Below are positions 25,679 through 34,053 of a stretch of 64,000 bases of DNA, piece after piece. Each line of letters begins with the position of its first letter. The stretch's first letter is position 1. Origin of the DNA: Streptomyces sp. CCM_MD2014 (lineage in GTDB: Bacteria; Actinomycetota; Actinomycetes; Streptomycetales; Streptomycetaceae); NCBI RefSeq assembly GCF_000772045.1, contig NZ_CP009754.1:7502001-7566000 (forward strand), written 5' to 3'. Below the pieces are notes generated by a model. That model had not been told where the DNA came from. It saw nothing but the letters and a program-made list of their open reading frames with translations, and made no database searches. A program made the translations under genes and the position numbers.

Positions 25679-26143
25679 TCAGGCCGTGTGCCGGTGCCCC
25701 CGGTCGCCGTCGGGGCCGTCGATCAGCGTGTCCAGCAGCACGCCCAGCACCGCGCGCTGTTCGTCGGTCAGCGGGGCGAGGATCTCCTCGGCGGCGGACC
25801 GGCGTGCGGTGCGCAGTTCCCTGAGGGCCGCACGCCCGTCCTCGGTCAGCTCGATCCGGATGACGCGGCGGTTGGCGGGGTCCGGGACGCGGCGCACCTT
25901 TCCGGCCGTCTCCAGCCCGTCGACCAGGGTCGTCACCGCCCGTGGCACGACCTCAAGGCGCTCGGCGAGGTCGGCCATGCGCGGGGGCGAGCCGTAGTGC
26001 GCCAGCGTGCGCAGCAGCCGGGACTGGGCCGGAGTGATGCCGAGGCCGCGGTGCTCGAGATGGCGCTTCTGGATGCGGTGCACCCGGCGGGTGAGCCGCA
26101 GCAACTGCTCGGCGAGCAGGCCGTCGGGATCGGGGGCGGTCAT
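25679..26143 (-). CDS. MarR-family transcriptional regulator
   Basis: A 154-residue winged-helix repressor. Dimerisation helices flank the DNA-binding core: ITPAQSRLLRTLAHYG, MADLAERLEVVPRAVTTLVD (recognition helix, residues 57-76), then the wing RRVPDPANRRVIRIELTEDG. It is divergent from an ABC exporter gene across a 150-bp region holding an inverted repeat, which is the usual layout for MarR control of a drug exporter. Confidence 0.93.
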   Translation of the reverse strand: MTAPDPDGLLAEQLLRLTRRVHRIQKRHLEHRGLGITPAQSRLLRTLAHYGSPPRMADLAERLEVVPRAVTTLVDGLETAGKVRRVPDPANRRVIRIELTEDGRAALRELRTARRSAAEEILAPLTDEQRAVLGVLLDTLIDGPDGDRGHRHTA

Positions 26144-26169
26144 ACGGGAACAATATCAGGATGACGTTC

Positions 26170-26190
26170 ATTGTGAGTATAGGTAACAAT
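26170..26190. promoter_or_regulatory. putative MarR operator
   Basis: Arms ATTGT (26170-26174) and ACAAT (26186-26190) with matching A and T inside make an interrupted palindrome of 21 bp. A further ACAAT occurs at 26150-26154, next to the MarR start. The segment is A/T-rich against a G/C-rich background and lies between divergent marR and exporter genes. Confidence 0.55.
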
Positions 26191-26293
26191 GACCTGTGAT
26201 CCGTAAGGTCCGCGCCCCGCCCGTGGCAGTACCCGAGGGACTGCCGTCCGGACGGTTTCGCGGACCTCCCGTCGCCGCCTCTCGTAGGAGCCC

Positions 26294-28096
26294 ATGCACC
26301 CCGACCGCGAATCCGCCTGGACCGCACCCGCCGACGCCAAGGAACAGCCCCGGCAGGTGCGCCGCATCCTCAAGCTGTTCCGCCCCTACCGCGGCCGCCT
26401 CGCGGTCGTCGGCCTGCTGGTCGGCGCGGCGTCCCTGGTGTCGGTCGCCACGCCCTTCCTGCTCAAGGAGATCCTGGACGTCGCGATCCCCGAGGGCCGC
26501 ACGGGCCTGCTGAGCCTGCTCGCCCTCGGCATGATCTTCGGCGCCGTCCTCACCAGCGTCTTCGGCGTGCTGCAGACCCTGATCTCCACCACCGTGGGCC
26601 AGCGCGTCATGCACGATCTGCGCACCGCCGTCTACGGCCGGCTGCAGCAGATGTCCCTCGCCTTCTTCACCCGCACCCGCACCGGCGAGGTCCAGTCCCG
26701 CATCGCCAACGACATCGGCGGCATGCAGGCCACCGTCACCTCCACGGCCACCTCCCTGGTCTCCAACCTCACCAGCGTGGTCGCCACGATCGTCGCCATG
26801 GTCGTCCTCGACTGGCGCCTGACCGTCGTCTCACTGCTCCTCCTCCCGGTGTTCGTGTGGATCAGCCGCCGCGTCGGCAGGGAACGCAGGAAGATCACCA
26901 CCCGGCGCCAGAAACAGATGGCCGCGATGGCCGCCACGGTCACCGAGTCGCTCTCCGTCAGCGGCATCCTGCTCGGCCGCACCATGGGCCGCTCCGACTC
27001 GCTCACCCGCGCCTTCGCGGACGAGTCCGAGAGCCTGGTCGACCTGGAAGTCAGGTCGAACATGGCGGGCCGCTGGCGGATGGCCGTCATCACGATCGTC
27101 ATGGCCGCCATGCCGGCCGTCATCTACTGGACCGCGGGCATCGCCCTGCAACTCGGCGGCCCCGACGTCTCCCTCGGCACGATCGTCGCCTTCGTCTCGC
27201 TCCAGCAGGGGCTGTTCCGCCCGACCGTGAGCCTGCTGTCGACGGGCGTCCAGATCCAGACCTCGCTCGCGCTGTTCCAGCGCATCTTCGAGTACCTCGA
27301 CCTGCCGATCGACATCACCGAGCGGCAGGATCCCGTCCACCTCGACCACGTCAAGGGCGAGGTCCGCTTCGAGAACGTCCGGTTCGGATACGACGGCAAG
27401 GGCGGCCCGGTGCTCGACGGCATCGACATCACCGTCCCCGCCGGCAGCAGCCTCGCCGTCGTCGGTCCCACCGGCGCAGGCAAGTCCACGCTCGGCCACC
27501 TCGTGCCGCGGCTCTACGACGTGACGGGCGGCCGGGTCACCCTCGACGGGATCGACGTGCGCGACCTCGACTTCGACACCCTCGCCCGCGCGGTCGGCGT
27601 CGTCTCGCAGGAGACGTACCTCTTCCACGCCTCCGTCGCCGAGAACCTGCGCTTCGCCAAACCGGACGCCACGGATGCGGAGCTGGAGGCGGCGGCGAGG
27701 GCGGCCCAGATCCACGACCACATCGCCGCCCTGCCCGACGGCTACGACACCGTGGTCGGCGAGCGCGGCCACCGGTTCTCCGGCGGCGAGAAGCAGCGCC
27801 TGGCCATCGCCCGCACCATCCTGCGCGACCCGCCCGTCCTCGTCCTGGACGAGGCGACCAGTGCCCTGGACACCCGTACCGAGGCCGCCGTGCAGGGGGC
27901 CATCGACGCCCTGTCCGCCAACCGCACCACGATCACCATCGCCCACCGTCTGTCCACCGTCCGGGACGCCGACCGGATCGTGGTCCTCGACTCCGGACGC
28001 CTGGCCGAACAGGGCACGCACGAGGAGCTGCTCGCGCAGGACGGGAGGTATGCCGCGCTGGTCCGCCGGGACGCCCGACTGGAGCCGACAAGATGA
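26294..28096 (+). CDS. ABC multidrug-type exporter (fused membrane and ATPase domains)
   Basis: A 600-residue homodimer-type exporter. Six membrane helices lie within residues 35-320, with the characteristic LAFFTRTRTGEVQSRIANDI coupling region. The ATPase domain is complete: Walker A GPTGAGKST near 391, Q-loop VVSQETYLF, signature FSGGEKQRLAIART near 495, Walker B VLVLDEATSALD near 518, and switch His in IAHRLSTV. GTAGGAG precedes the ATG. Regulation by the divergent MarR protein is inferred. The substrate is unknown. Confidence 0.95.
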   Translation: MHPDRESAWTAPADAKEQPRQVRRILKLFRPYRGRLAVVGLLVGAASLVSVATPFLLKEILDVAIPEGRTGLLSLLALGMIFGAVLTSVFGVLQTLISTTVGQRVMHDLRTAVYGRLQQMSLAFFTRTRTGEVQSRIANDIGGMQATVTSTATSLVSNLTSVVATIVAMVVLDWRLTVVSLLLLPVFVWISRRVGRERRKITTRRQKQMAAMAATVTESLSVSGILLGRTMGRSDSLTRAFADESESLVDLEVRSNMAGRWRMAVITIVMAAMPAVIYWTAGIALQLGGPDVSLGTIVAFVSLQQGLFRPTVSLLSTGVQIQTSLALFQRIFEYLDLPIDITERQDPVHLDHVKGEVRFENVRFGYDGKGGPVLDGIDITVPAGSSLAVVGPTGAGKSTLGHLVPRLYDVTGGRVTLDGIDVRDLDFDTLARAVGVVSQETYLFHASVAENLRFAKPDATDAELEAAARAAQIHDHIAALPDGYDTVVGERGHRFSGGEKQRLAIARTILRDPPVLVLDEATSALDTRTEAAVQGAIDALSANRTTITIAHRLSTVRDADRIVVLDSGRLAEQGTHEELLAQDGRYAALVRRDARLEPTR

Positions 28097-28111
28097 AGAT
28101 ATGCCGGGTTT

Positions 28112-28147
28112 ATCTGCATATGGGGGTTACCGTGCCCGCATGCAGAT
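28112..28147 (+). promoter_or_regulatory. inverted repeat covering the mltG start codon
   Basis: ATCTGCAT (28112-28119) and ATGCAGAT (28140-28147) are perfect 8-bp arms separated by 20 nt. The right arm begins with the start codon and the GGGGG ribosome-binding element lies in the loop. In mRNA the hairpin could hide the start; in DNA it could be an operator. The flanking 28090-28120 patch is A/T-rich and may hold a promoter. Confidence 0.4.
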
Positions 28148-29075
28148 GAACACTCCACCACGGAGCGCGAGAAGCGCGGGGAGCGCCAGAGGCCCCAGGA
28201 GGAGCCTCCGGAACCCCAGAGGTGTCAGAGGTCCCAGGAGCCCGAGGAGAGCGATCCGGCTGACGCGCCGGGGCCGTGTCGCACTGATCGCGGTCGGCGC
28301 CGTCGTGGCCGGTACCGCGGTGGCCGTGCCGCTGCTGACGACGGACGACGAGGGCGAGTCCAGGCCCACGTCCCTCGTGATCCCGGAGGGCTGGCGCGCG
28401 ACCCAGGTCTACGGGGCCGTCGACAAGGTCCTCGCATTGCCCGCGGGTACCACCAAGAAGTCCCTGGCCAAGGCCAACCTCAAGCTGCCGGACGACGCCG
28501 AGGGCAACCCCGAGGGCTACCTCTTCCCCGCGACCTATCCGCTCGGTGAGAACCCCACCCCGGAGAAGCTGCTGACGGCCATGGTCGAGAAGGCCAACAA
28601 GAGGTTCACCGGCGCGCCGGTCGCCGCGGGCGCCCAGCGCAACGCGCTGAACGTCTATCAGGCGGTCACCATCGCCAGCATCGTGCAGGCGGAGGCCGCC
28701 ACCGAGGAGGACATGGGCAAGGTGGCCCGGGTCGTCTTCAACCGGCTGGAACGCGGCATGCCGCTGCAGATGGACTCCACCATCAACTACGCCCTGGGCC
28801 GTTCCACCCTGAGGACCACGGCCGAGGACACGAAGATCGACAGTCCTTACAACTCGTACCAGCGCATGGGACTGCCGCCCACCCCCATCGCCAATCCGGG
28901 CGACGAGGCGATGAGCGCGGCGATCAACCCGACCCCGGGTGACTGGCTGTACTTCGTCACGGTCAAGCCGGGCGACACCCGCTTCACCGCCGACTACGCC
29001 GAACACCAGCGCAATGTGGACGAGTTCAACCGCCTGCAGCAGAGCGCCTCGAAGCAGGCCGAGGCCGCCAAGTGA
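28140..29075 (+). CDS. short MltG-type endolytic transglycosylase (YceG-like)
   Basis: Cleaves nascent peptidoglycan strands next to the membrane. The 311 residues comprise a strongly basic cytoplasmic leader (about 45 residues), one membrane helix (VALIAVGAVVAGTAVAVPLL), and the YceG domain with TIASIVQAEAATEEDMGKVA (catalytic Glu in QAEA), VFNRLERGMPLQMDSTINYA and SPYNSYQRMGLPPTPIANPG. It is shorter than the usual streptomycete MltG, so it is probably a paralogue. The ATG at 28140 or 28146 may start it. It lies 43 nt after the ABC exporter and convergent with the FAD gene. Confidence 0.9.
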   Translation: MQMNTPPRSARSAGSARGPRRSLRNPRGVRGPRSPRRAIRLTRRGRVALIAVGAVVAGTAVAVPLLTTDDEGESRPTSLVIPEGWRATQVYGAVDKVLALPAGTTKKSLAKANLKLPDDAEGNPEGYLFPATYPLGENPTPEKLLTAMVEKANKRFTGAPVAAGAQRNALNVYQAVTIASIVQAEAATEEDMGKVARVVFNRLERGMPLQMDSTINYALGRSTLRTTAEDTKIDSPYNSYQRMGLPPTPIANPGDEAMSAAINPTPGDWLYFVTVKPGDTRFTADYAEHQRNVDEFNRLQQSASKQAEAAK

Positions 29076-29087
29076 CCGGTCGGGGCG

Positions 29088-30167
29088 TCACGCGGCCACC
29101 GGCTCCCCCTCGGCCAGCAGCCGCCTGATGTCCCGCACGGCCGCACGCCCCGCCCGGTTGGCGCCGATGGTGCTGGCGGACGGACCGTAGCCGACGAGAT
29201 GGATCCGCGGGTCGGCGACCGCACGCGTCCCCTCCACCCGGATGCCGCCGCCCGCCTCCCGCAGCCGCAGCGGCCTCAGATGGTCGATGGCGGGGCGGAA
29301 CCCGGTCGCCCACAGGATGACGTCCGCGGCCGCCCGCCGCCCGTCGCCCCACTCCACCCCCTCGGGCGTGACCCGGTCGAACATGGGCTGCCGGTCCAGC
29401 ACGCCCGACTCCAGCCCGGCCCGGATCGCGTCGTTCAGCGGCAGCCCCGTCACCGACACGACACTCCTCGGCGGCAGCCCCTGCCGCACCCGCTCCTCCA
29501 CGAGTGCCACCGCCGCCCGGCCCGCCTCCTCGTCGAAGGGCCCCTCGCGGAAGACCGGGGGTCTCCTGGTCACCCACGTGGTGGCCGCGGCGTACGGCGC
29601 GATCTCCAGCAGGTGCTGCGTCCCCGAGGCACCGCCGCCCACCACGATCACGCGCTGCCCGGCGAACTCCTCGGGCCCGGCGTACCGCGCGGTGTGCAGT
29701 TGCCGTCCCCGGAAGGTCTCCTGACCCGGGTAGCGCGGCCAGAAGGGGCGGTCCCAGGTGCCGGTCGCGTTGATCAGCGCGCGCGTCGACCAGGTCCCGG
29801 CCGAGCTCTCGACGAGCAGCCGCCCGTCCGTCCCCTCGCGCACGGCGCGCACGTCGACCGGCCGCAGCACCCGCAGGCCGAAGGTCCGCTCGTACTGCGC
29901 GAAGTATCCGCTCACCACCTCGGCGGACGGCCGCGCCGGATCCGCGCCGGTCAGCTCCATGCCCGGCAGGGCGTGCATGCCGTGCACCTTGCCGTACGTC
30001 AGCGACGGCCAGCGGAACTGCCAGGCGCCGCCCGGCCCGGGGGAGTGGTCGAGCACCACGAAGTCGCGCTCCGGCTCGAACCCCGTGCGCCGCAGATGGT
30101 AGGCGGCGGCGAGTCCGGCCTGACCGGCACCGATGACGACGACCTCGACCTCGCGCAAGTTGTTCAC
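29088..30167 (-). CDS. FAD-dependent flavin monooxygenase-like oxidoreductase
   Basis: A 359-residue class B flavoprotein monooxygenase-like enzyme. The N-terminal FAD-binding Rossmann motif VIGAGQAGLAAAYHLRRTG lies at residues 11-29. A second NAD(P)H-binding motif, VIVVGGGASGTQHLLEI, lies near residue 172, and a C-terminal ATGFRPAIDHL motif is present. Family members oxygenate small organic compounds; the substrate here is unknown. The GTG start follows GGTAGAAGC. It is divergent from yjbQ with 55 bp between. Confidence 0.88.
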   Translation of the reverse strand: MNNLREVEVVVIGAGQAGLAAAYHLRRTGFEPERDFVVLDHSPGPGGAWQFRWPSLTYGKVHGMHALPGMELTGADPARPSAEVVSGYFAQYERTFGLRVLRPVDVRAVREGTDGRLLVESSAGTWSTRALINATGTWDRPFWPRYPGQETFRGRQLHTARYAGPEEFAGQRVIVVGGGASGTQHLLEIAPYAAATTWVTRRPPVFREGPFDEEAGRAAVALVEERVRQGLPPRSVVSVTGLPLNDAIRAGLESGVLDRQPMFDRVTPEGVEWGDGRRAAADVILWATGFRPAIDHLRPLRLREAGGGIRVEGTRAVADPRIHLVGYGPSASTIGANRAGRAAVRDIRRLLAEGEPVAA

Positions 30168-30222
30168 GCTTCTACCAACGGCGCCGGAGGCCCTGATCTT
30201 CCCCCGGTGTCAGGATGGGTCC

Positions 30223-30645
30223 ATGCCAGATGCCTTCACCACCCGAGTCCTCAACCTCGCCACCGGCTCGGCGGAGCGGGTCGCCGACATCACCGGTGAC
30301 TGCGAGTCCTTCCTGCGCGAGGCGGCGGCCGGCCGCGACGGCCTCCTCAACGTCTTCGTCCCGCACGCCACCGCCGGCATCGCGATCATCGAGACCGGTG
30401 CCGGCAGCGACGACGACCTGCTCTCCGCCCTGCACACCCTGCTCCCGGCCGACGACCGCTGGCAGCACCGCCACGGCAGCCCCGGACACGGCCGCGACCA
30501 CGTCCTGCCCGCCTTCGTACCGCCGCACGCGACGCTGCCGGTGATCGGCGGCCGCCTGGAGCTCGGGACCTGGCAGTCGGTGTGCCTCGTGGACACCAAC
30601 CGGGACAACCCCGACCGCCGGGTCCGGCTGAGCTTCCTCGGCTGA
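30223..30645 (+). CDS. YjbQ family protein (UPF0047)
   Basis: A 140-residue member of the UPF0047/YjbQ family, some of which show weak thiamine-phosphate synthase activity. Conserved residues are seen: NVFVPHATAGIAIIETG at residues 44-60, the HRHGSPGHGRDHVLPAF region with several histidines, and the ending LELGTWQSVCLVDTNRDNPD. It is cytoplasmic; the true role is unsettled for the whole family. It is convergent with the ABM monooxygenase gene. Confidence 0.9.
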   Translation: MPDAFTTRVLNLATGSAERVADITGDCESFLREAAAGRDGLLNVFVPHATAGIAIIETGAGSDDDLLSALHTLLPADDRWQHRHGSPGHGRDHVLPAFVPPHATLPVIGGRLELGTWQSVCLVDTNRDNPDRRVRLSFLG

Positions 30646-30673
30646 CGTCGGCCGTCCGCGGGGCTCCGGCGTC

Positions 30674-30997
30674 CTACTTCACCGCCATCTCGCCCAGCTC
30701 CGACCAGCCCTCCTGGTCGACCGTCGTGTTCACGATGCGCGGCGTGCGGGCGAGGTGGCGCGGCAGCTTCTCCTGTGCGGCGCGGAAGTGGGCGGACTGG
30801 ACGTGGGCGGCGCCCGCCTCGTCGTCGCGGAACGCCTCGACCAGGACGTACTCCGTCGGGTCGTCGACGCTGCGCGACCAGTCGAACCAGAGGCAGCCGG
30901 GTTCCGCCCGGGTGGCCCGGGTGAACTCGCCGGCGATCTCCGGCCACTGGTCCGCGTGTTCGGGGAGGACCTGGAACTTCGCGGTGATGAAGATCAT
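30674..30997 (-). CDS. ABM-domain putative quinol monooxygenase
   Basis: A 107-residue ferredoxin-like antibiotic-biosynthesis-monooxygenase (YgiN-type) protein: MIFITAKFQVLPEHADQWPE, CLWFDWSRSVDDPTEYVLVE, and FRDDEAGAAHVQSAHF with the usual His. Such proteins oxidise quinols or act as small cofactor-free monooxygenases. It is the last gene of the amidohydrolase operon, 49 nt after the alcohol dehydrogenase. Confidence 0.87.
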   Translation of the reverse strand: MIFITAKFQVLPEHADQWPEIAGEFTRATRAEPGCLWFDWSRSVDDPTEYVLVEAFRDDEAGAAHVQSAHFRAAQEKLPRHLARTPRIVNTTVDQEGWSELGEMAVK

Positions 30998-31046
30998 GGA
31001 TTCGGTTCGCTTTCTGTGAGGGCGCGACCGTGACCGGACGTTCCGG

Positions 31047-32084
31047 TCACGGCACGAGGACGGCGCGTCCGCGGACCCGGCCCGCGTCCAGATCGGCCAG
31101 GGCGTCCTGGAAGCGGTCGAGCGGATACGTCGCCGTGTGCAGCCTTACCCGGCCCTGGGCGGCGAGCACCATCAGCTCGCACAGGTCGGTGTAGCTGCCA
31201 ACGAGGTTACCGATGAAGTTGATCTCGGACGAAATGACGTCGATCGTGGGGATGTCGATGTTCTCGCCGTACCCGACGACGTGGTAATCGCCGGCCCGGC
31301 GCAGCATCTGGACGCCGTCACGCGTGGCGCCGCCCTCGCCGACGAAGTCGACGACGACCTCGGCACCGTGGCCGCCGGTCAGCTCCAGTACGCGCTCGAC
31401 CTGGTCGCCGTCGGCGACGACACCGTGATCGGCACCGATGGACCCGGCCAGTTTCACCGCCTCCGGGTTGCGGTCGACGACGACGAGTTCGGCCGCGGTG
31501 AGCGCCTTCAGCACCTGGACGCCGATGTGGCCGAGGCCGCCCGCGCCGACGATCACGCACCGGTCGCCGGGCCTGAGCCGCCGCGCCGCCTTGGCCGCCG
31601 CGTGGTAGGCGGTCAGCCCCGCGTCCGCGAGGGCCGCGACGTCGGCCGGTTCGAGGGAGTCGTCGAGGCGGACGACGCTGCGGGCGGACGTCCTGAGGTA
31701 CTCGGCGTAGCCGCCGGCCGTGTCGATTCCGGGGAACCGCGACTGCTCGCAGTGGACGTCGTCGCCCGCCCGGCAGGCCCGGCACAGCCCGCAGGTCATC
31801 AGCGGATGGACGATGACCTTGTCGCCCTCGGCGACGCCCGTGACGGCGCTGCCCACGGCGTGCACCCAGCCGGCGTTCTCGTGACCGATGGTGTACGGCA
31901 GCACGACGCCGGACTTCTCGGCCCACTGCCCTTCCAGGATGTGCAGGTCGGTCCGGCACACCCCCGCGCCGCCGATCCGCACGATCACGTCGTGCGGGCC
32001 GGACACCTCGGGGGCGGGTACCTCCGCCATGCGGATGTTGTCGAGCGGGTGGTCGCCGTACCCGACGACCTGGACTGCCTTCAT
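31047..32084 (-). CDS. zinc-dependent alcohol dehydrogenase
   Basis: A 345-residue medium-chain dehydrogenase that oxidises an alcohol with NAD(P). Catalytic zinc ligands are seen in GAGVCRTDLH and GHENAGW, the structural zinc site in CGLCRACRAGDDVHC, and the nucleotide-binding motif VGAGGLGHIGVQVL near residue 175, followed by VVVDRN; an acidic residue at that place suggests NAD. Its start overlaps the DUF59 gene stop by 4 bp. Such dehydrogenases take secondary or short-chain alcohols in propane-oxidation clusters. Confidence 0.93.
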   Translation of the reverse strand: MKAVQVVGYGDHPLDNIRMAEVPAPEVSGPHDVIVRIGGAGVCRTDLHILEGQWAEKSGVVLPYTIGHENAGWVHAVGSAVTGVAEGDKVIVHPLMTCGLCRACRAGDDVHCEQSRFPGIDTAGGYAEYLRTSARSVVRLDDSLEPADVAALADAGLTAYHAAAKAARRLRPGDRCVIVGAGGLGHIGVQVLKALTAAELVVVDRNPEAVKLAGSIGADHGVVADGDQVERVLELTGGHGAEVVVDFVGEGGATRDGVQMLRRAGDYHVVGYGENIDIPTIDVISSEINFIGNLVGSYTDLCELMVLAAQGRVRLHTATYPLDRFQDALADLDAGRVRGRAVLVP

Positions 32085-32881
32085 GCGAGGGTCTCCTTGG
32101 TGGTCGCTCGGTTCCCGGCGGGTGCCCTGCCGTGGCCGGCGGGGGCGGCGTCCACCGGGTTCCCGTCGTCGCAGGATCGAGGCGCCTGGTCGGCGGCGGA
32201 GTCGGGATAGCGGGTGCGCAGCAGCCCCCGGCAGAAGTGGGCGTTGCCGTCGATGGAGATCCGCACGGAGCGGGCGAACCGCAGGCGCAGCGGGATCTCC
32301 CCGGGCGGGAAGGGCCGGCCCTCGTCGTCCACGAGGGCCGGGTCGGTGGGCGCGGTGCCGAGCCCGAGGGCGGCGCGGCGGCGCAGCAGCGCCCGGGTTG
32401 CGGCCGTGTCCGGCAGGTCGCCCAGCACCACCTCGCCGAGCCGTTCCCCGGCCAGGCCGGGCCGGGCGCGCAGCAGGGCGGTGAGCGCCCTTTCCATGGC
32501 GGCCGTGTGGGCCTTGCGCCGGAAGACGTCCCGCAGTTGCTCCAGGTCCCGCTCGGCCTCGTGGCCGAAGGTGCCGCGGTACCCGGCGTCGGCGGCCAGA
32601 CCCCGGTTGATCAGGTCGGAGTCGTGGTGGTCGTCGAGCAGGACGGTCACCTCACGGGCGCCGGGCAGCGCGCTCAGCGCGTCCTTGGCGTCCGAGGCCA
32701 TGAGGTAGGCGAAGTTGGGCGAGCAGAACGACGTCGGAAGCCGCAGGTGCACGGTGATCCGGCCGTCGTCGGCGGTGAGGGAGCGGACGAAGCCGAGGTC
32801 GGTGATCGGTTCGTCCAGCTCGGGGTCGTACACGGTGCCGAGCGCGGCGCGTGCCGCCGCCGGAAGGTGCGCGGCCCGCAT
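32081..32881 (-). CDS. DUF59 (MIP18-like) metal-sulfur cluster protein
   Basis: A 266-residue protein whose first 90 residues are a DUF59/MIP18 domain (DPELDEPITDLGFVRSL, then LPTSFCSPNFAYLMASDAKD with the conserved Cys). The remaining 175 residues are helical, with HDSDLINRGLAADAGYRGTF and VRISIDGNAHFCRGLLRTRY. DUF59 proteins help deliver metals or Fe-S clusters; this long form occurs next to amidohydrolases in binuclear-iron monooxygenase operons, where a role in maturation has been proposed. One base separates it from the amidohydrolase, and it overlaps the dehydrogenase. Confidence 0.87.
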   Translation of the reverse strand: MRAAHLPAAARAALGTVYDPELDEPITDLGFVRSLTADDGRITVHLRLPTSFCSPNFAYLMASDAKDALSALPGAREVTVLLDDHHDSDLINRGLAADAGYRGTFGHEAERDLEQLRDVFRRKAHTAAMERALTALLRARPGLAGERLGEVVLGDLPDTAATRALLRRRAALGLGTAPTDPALVDDEGRPFPPGEIPLRLRFARSVRISIDGNAHFCRGLLRTRYPDSAADQAPRSCDDGNPVDAAPAGHGRAPAGNRATTKETLA

Positions 32882-32882
32882 G

Positions 32883-33884
32883 TCAGGCCACCGCCGCTTC
32901 GGACAGCCGGCCCTCGGCGGGTACCTCGATCCCGTACATGGCGGCCGCGTTCAGGCCGAGGATCTTCTTCTTCTGCGCGACGGTGAGCTGTGGGTACTCG
33001 TCCGTCATGTCCTCGGGGATCCGGAAGTCCACGAACCGCTCGACCAGCCACTTCGGCGTCCACAGCGCGTAGTCGCTGGAGAACTGGACGCGGTCCTCGC
33101 CCAGCCAGTACAGCAACTCGCCGATGATCTGCGCGAAGTAGCGGGGCCGGGTGTGCATGAACGGGATCGCGACCGCGAGCCCCGCGTGCACGTTGGGTTC
33201 CTGGGTGGCGATCCAGCAGAAGTCCTCCAGCCGGGGCAGGCCGCAGTGCTCGACCACGAAGTTCAGGTCGGTGAAGTCGGTGGCCGCCTTGTCGACGTCG
33301 GCCACGTCGAAGGCGTCCCGGTCCAGGGGCCGGATCGTGGGGCCCTTGTGGATGTGGATGTTCCGGATGCCCAGCTCCCGGCAGGCCTCCAGATAGCGGT
33401 AGGTCCACGGGTCGTCGAGCTTGTAGCCGCGCGAGTCGCCCTTCCACTCGGCCGTGTAGAGCTTGACGCCCTTCAGGCCGAAGCGGGCGGCGTCCTCGCG
33501 GAGCCGCCTGAGGCCCGCCTCCTCGAAGCGCGGGTCGAAGTAGTGGTTGTAGGTGAGCTTGCCCGGGTGCTTGCGGGTGAGCGCGAAGGCCTCCTCGGTC
33601 TGCCCGAAACCGGTCCGGTAGAAGGCGCCCAGCCGGGCCGGCTGGAAGATCGCGTGGTCGACGTGGCCGTCGACGAACAGGTCCTTCATCAGCCGCTCGC
33701 CGCCGTAGTAGAGGTAGTCCTCGTACGGCCACAGCTCCGACTCGGGGCTGAGGTTGCGGTGGTAGTCGTAGAAGCAGTCGATGAACTGCTTCCCGTGGAT
33801 GTTGCGCTGGTTCCCGGGTCGCGCGTCCCAGAGAGCGACGTGCGCGTCCACGATGAAGTAGCTCTCGCCGTCCTTGCGGTACAT
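32883..33884 (-). CDS. amidohydrolase-2 family protein of propane-monooxygenase type
   Basis: A 333-residue TIM-barrel amidohydrolase_2 protein. Metal-ligand positions are seen in IVDAHVALWD (one His in place of HxH), NIHIHKGPTIRP, FVVEHCGLPRLEDF and FSSDYALWTPKW. The loss of the first His of the HxH pair suggests an altered metal site. Homologues sit in the prm/mim propane monooxygenase operons next to a DUF59 gene and an alcohol dehydrogenase, just as here. First gene of the operon, divergent from the Fis-type activator. Confidence 0.9.
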   Translation of the reverse strand: MYRKDGESYFIVDAHVALWDARPGNQRNIHGKQFIDCFYDYHRNLSPESELWPYEDYLYYGGERLMKDLFVDGHVDHAIFQPARLGAFYRTGFGQTEEAFALTRKHPGKLTYNHYFDPRFEEAGLRRLREDAARFGLKGVKLYTAEWKGDSRGYKLDDPWTYRYLEACRELGIRNIHIHKGPTIRPLDRDAFDVADVDKAATDFTDLNFVVEHCGLPRLEDFCWIATQEPNVHAGLAVAIPFMHTRPRYFAQIIGELLYWLGEDRVQFSSDYALWTPKWLVERFVDFRIPEDMTDEYPQLTVAQKKKILGLNAAAMYGIEVPAEGRLSEAAVA

Positions 33885-33954
33885 GGCGTCCCTTCCGTCT
33901 CGCGGGCAGCTTGTGGAGCACCGTAGGAAGCGGGGCGACGGCGGCGGCAGCCGT

Positions 33955-33979
33955 CGGGTGTCTCACTTTGAGACACCCG
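33955..33979. promoter_or_regulatory. 25-bp perfect palindromic operator of the activator
   Basis: Perfect 11-bp arms CGGGTGTCTCA (33955-33965) and TGAGACACCCG (33969-33979) flank CTT. It lies in the 169-bp region between the divergent amidohydrolase operon (start 33884) and the activator gene (start 34054). The core TGTCTCA-N3-TGAGACA resembles sites bound by AcoR-type activators; binding by the neighbouring gene product is inferred. Confidence 0.75.
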
Positions 33980-34053
33980 GACCGGCGAGATCCGGACCGT
34001 CGGCCAGTAGCGTGGGCGGGGTCGGCGCAACGACGCGTCCCGCGGAGGTCGAA

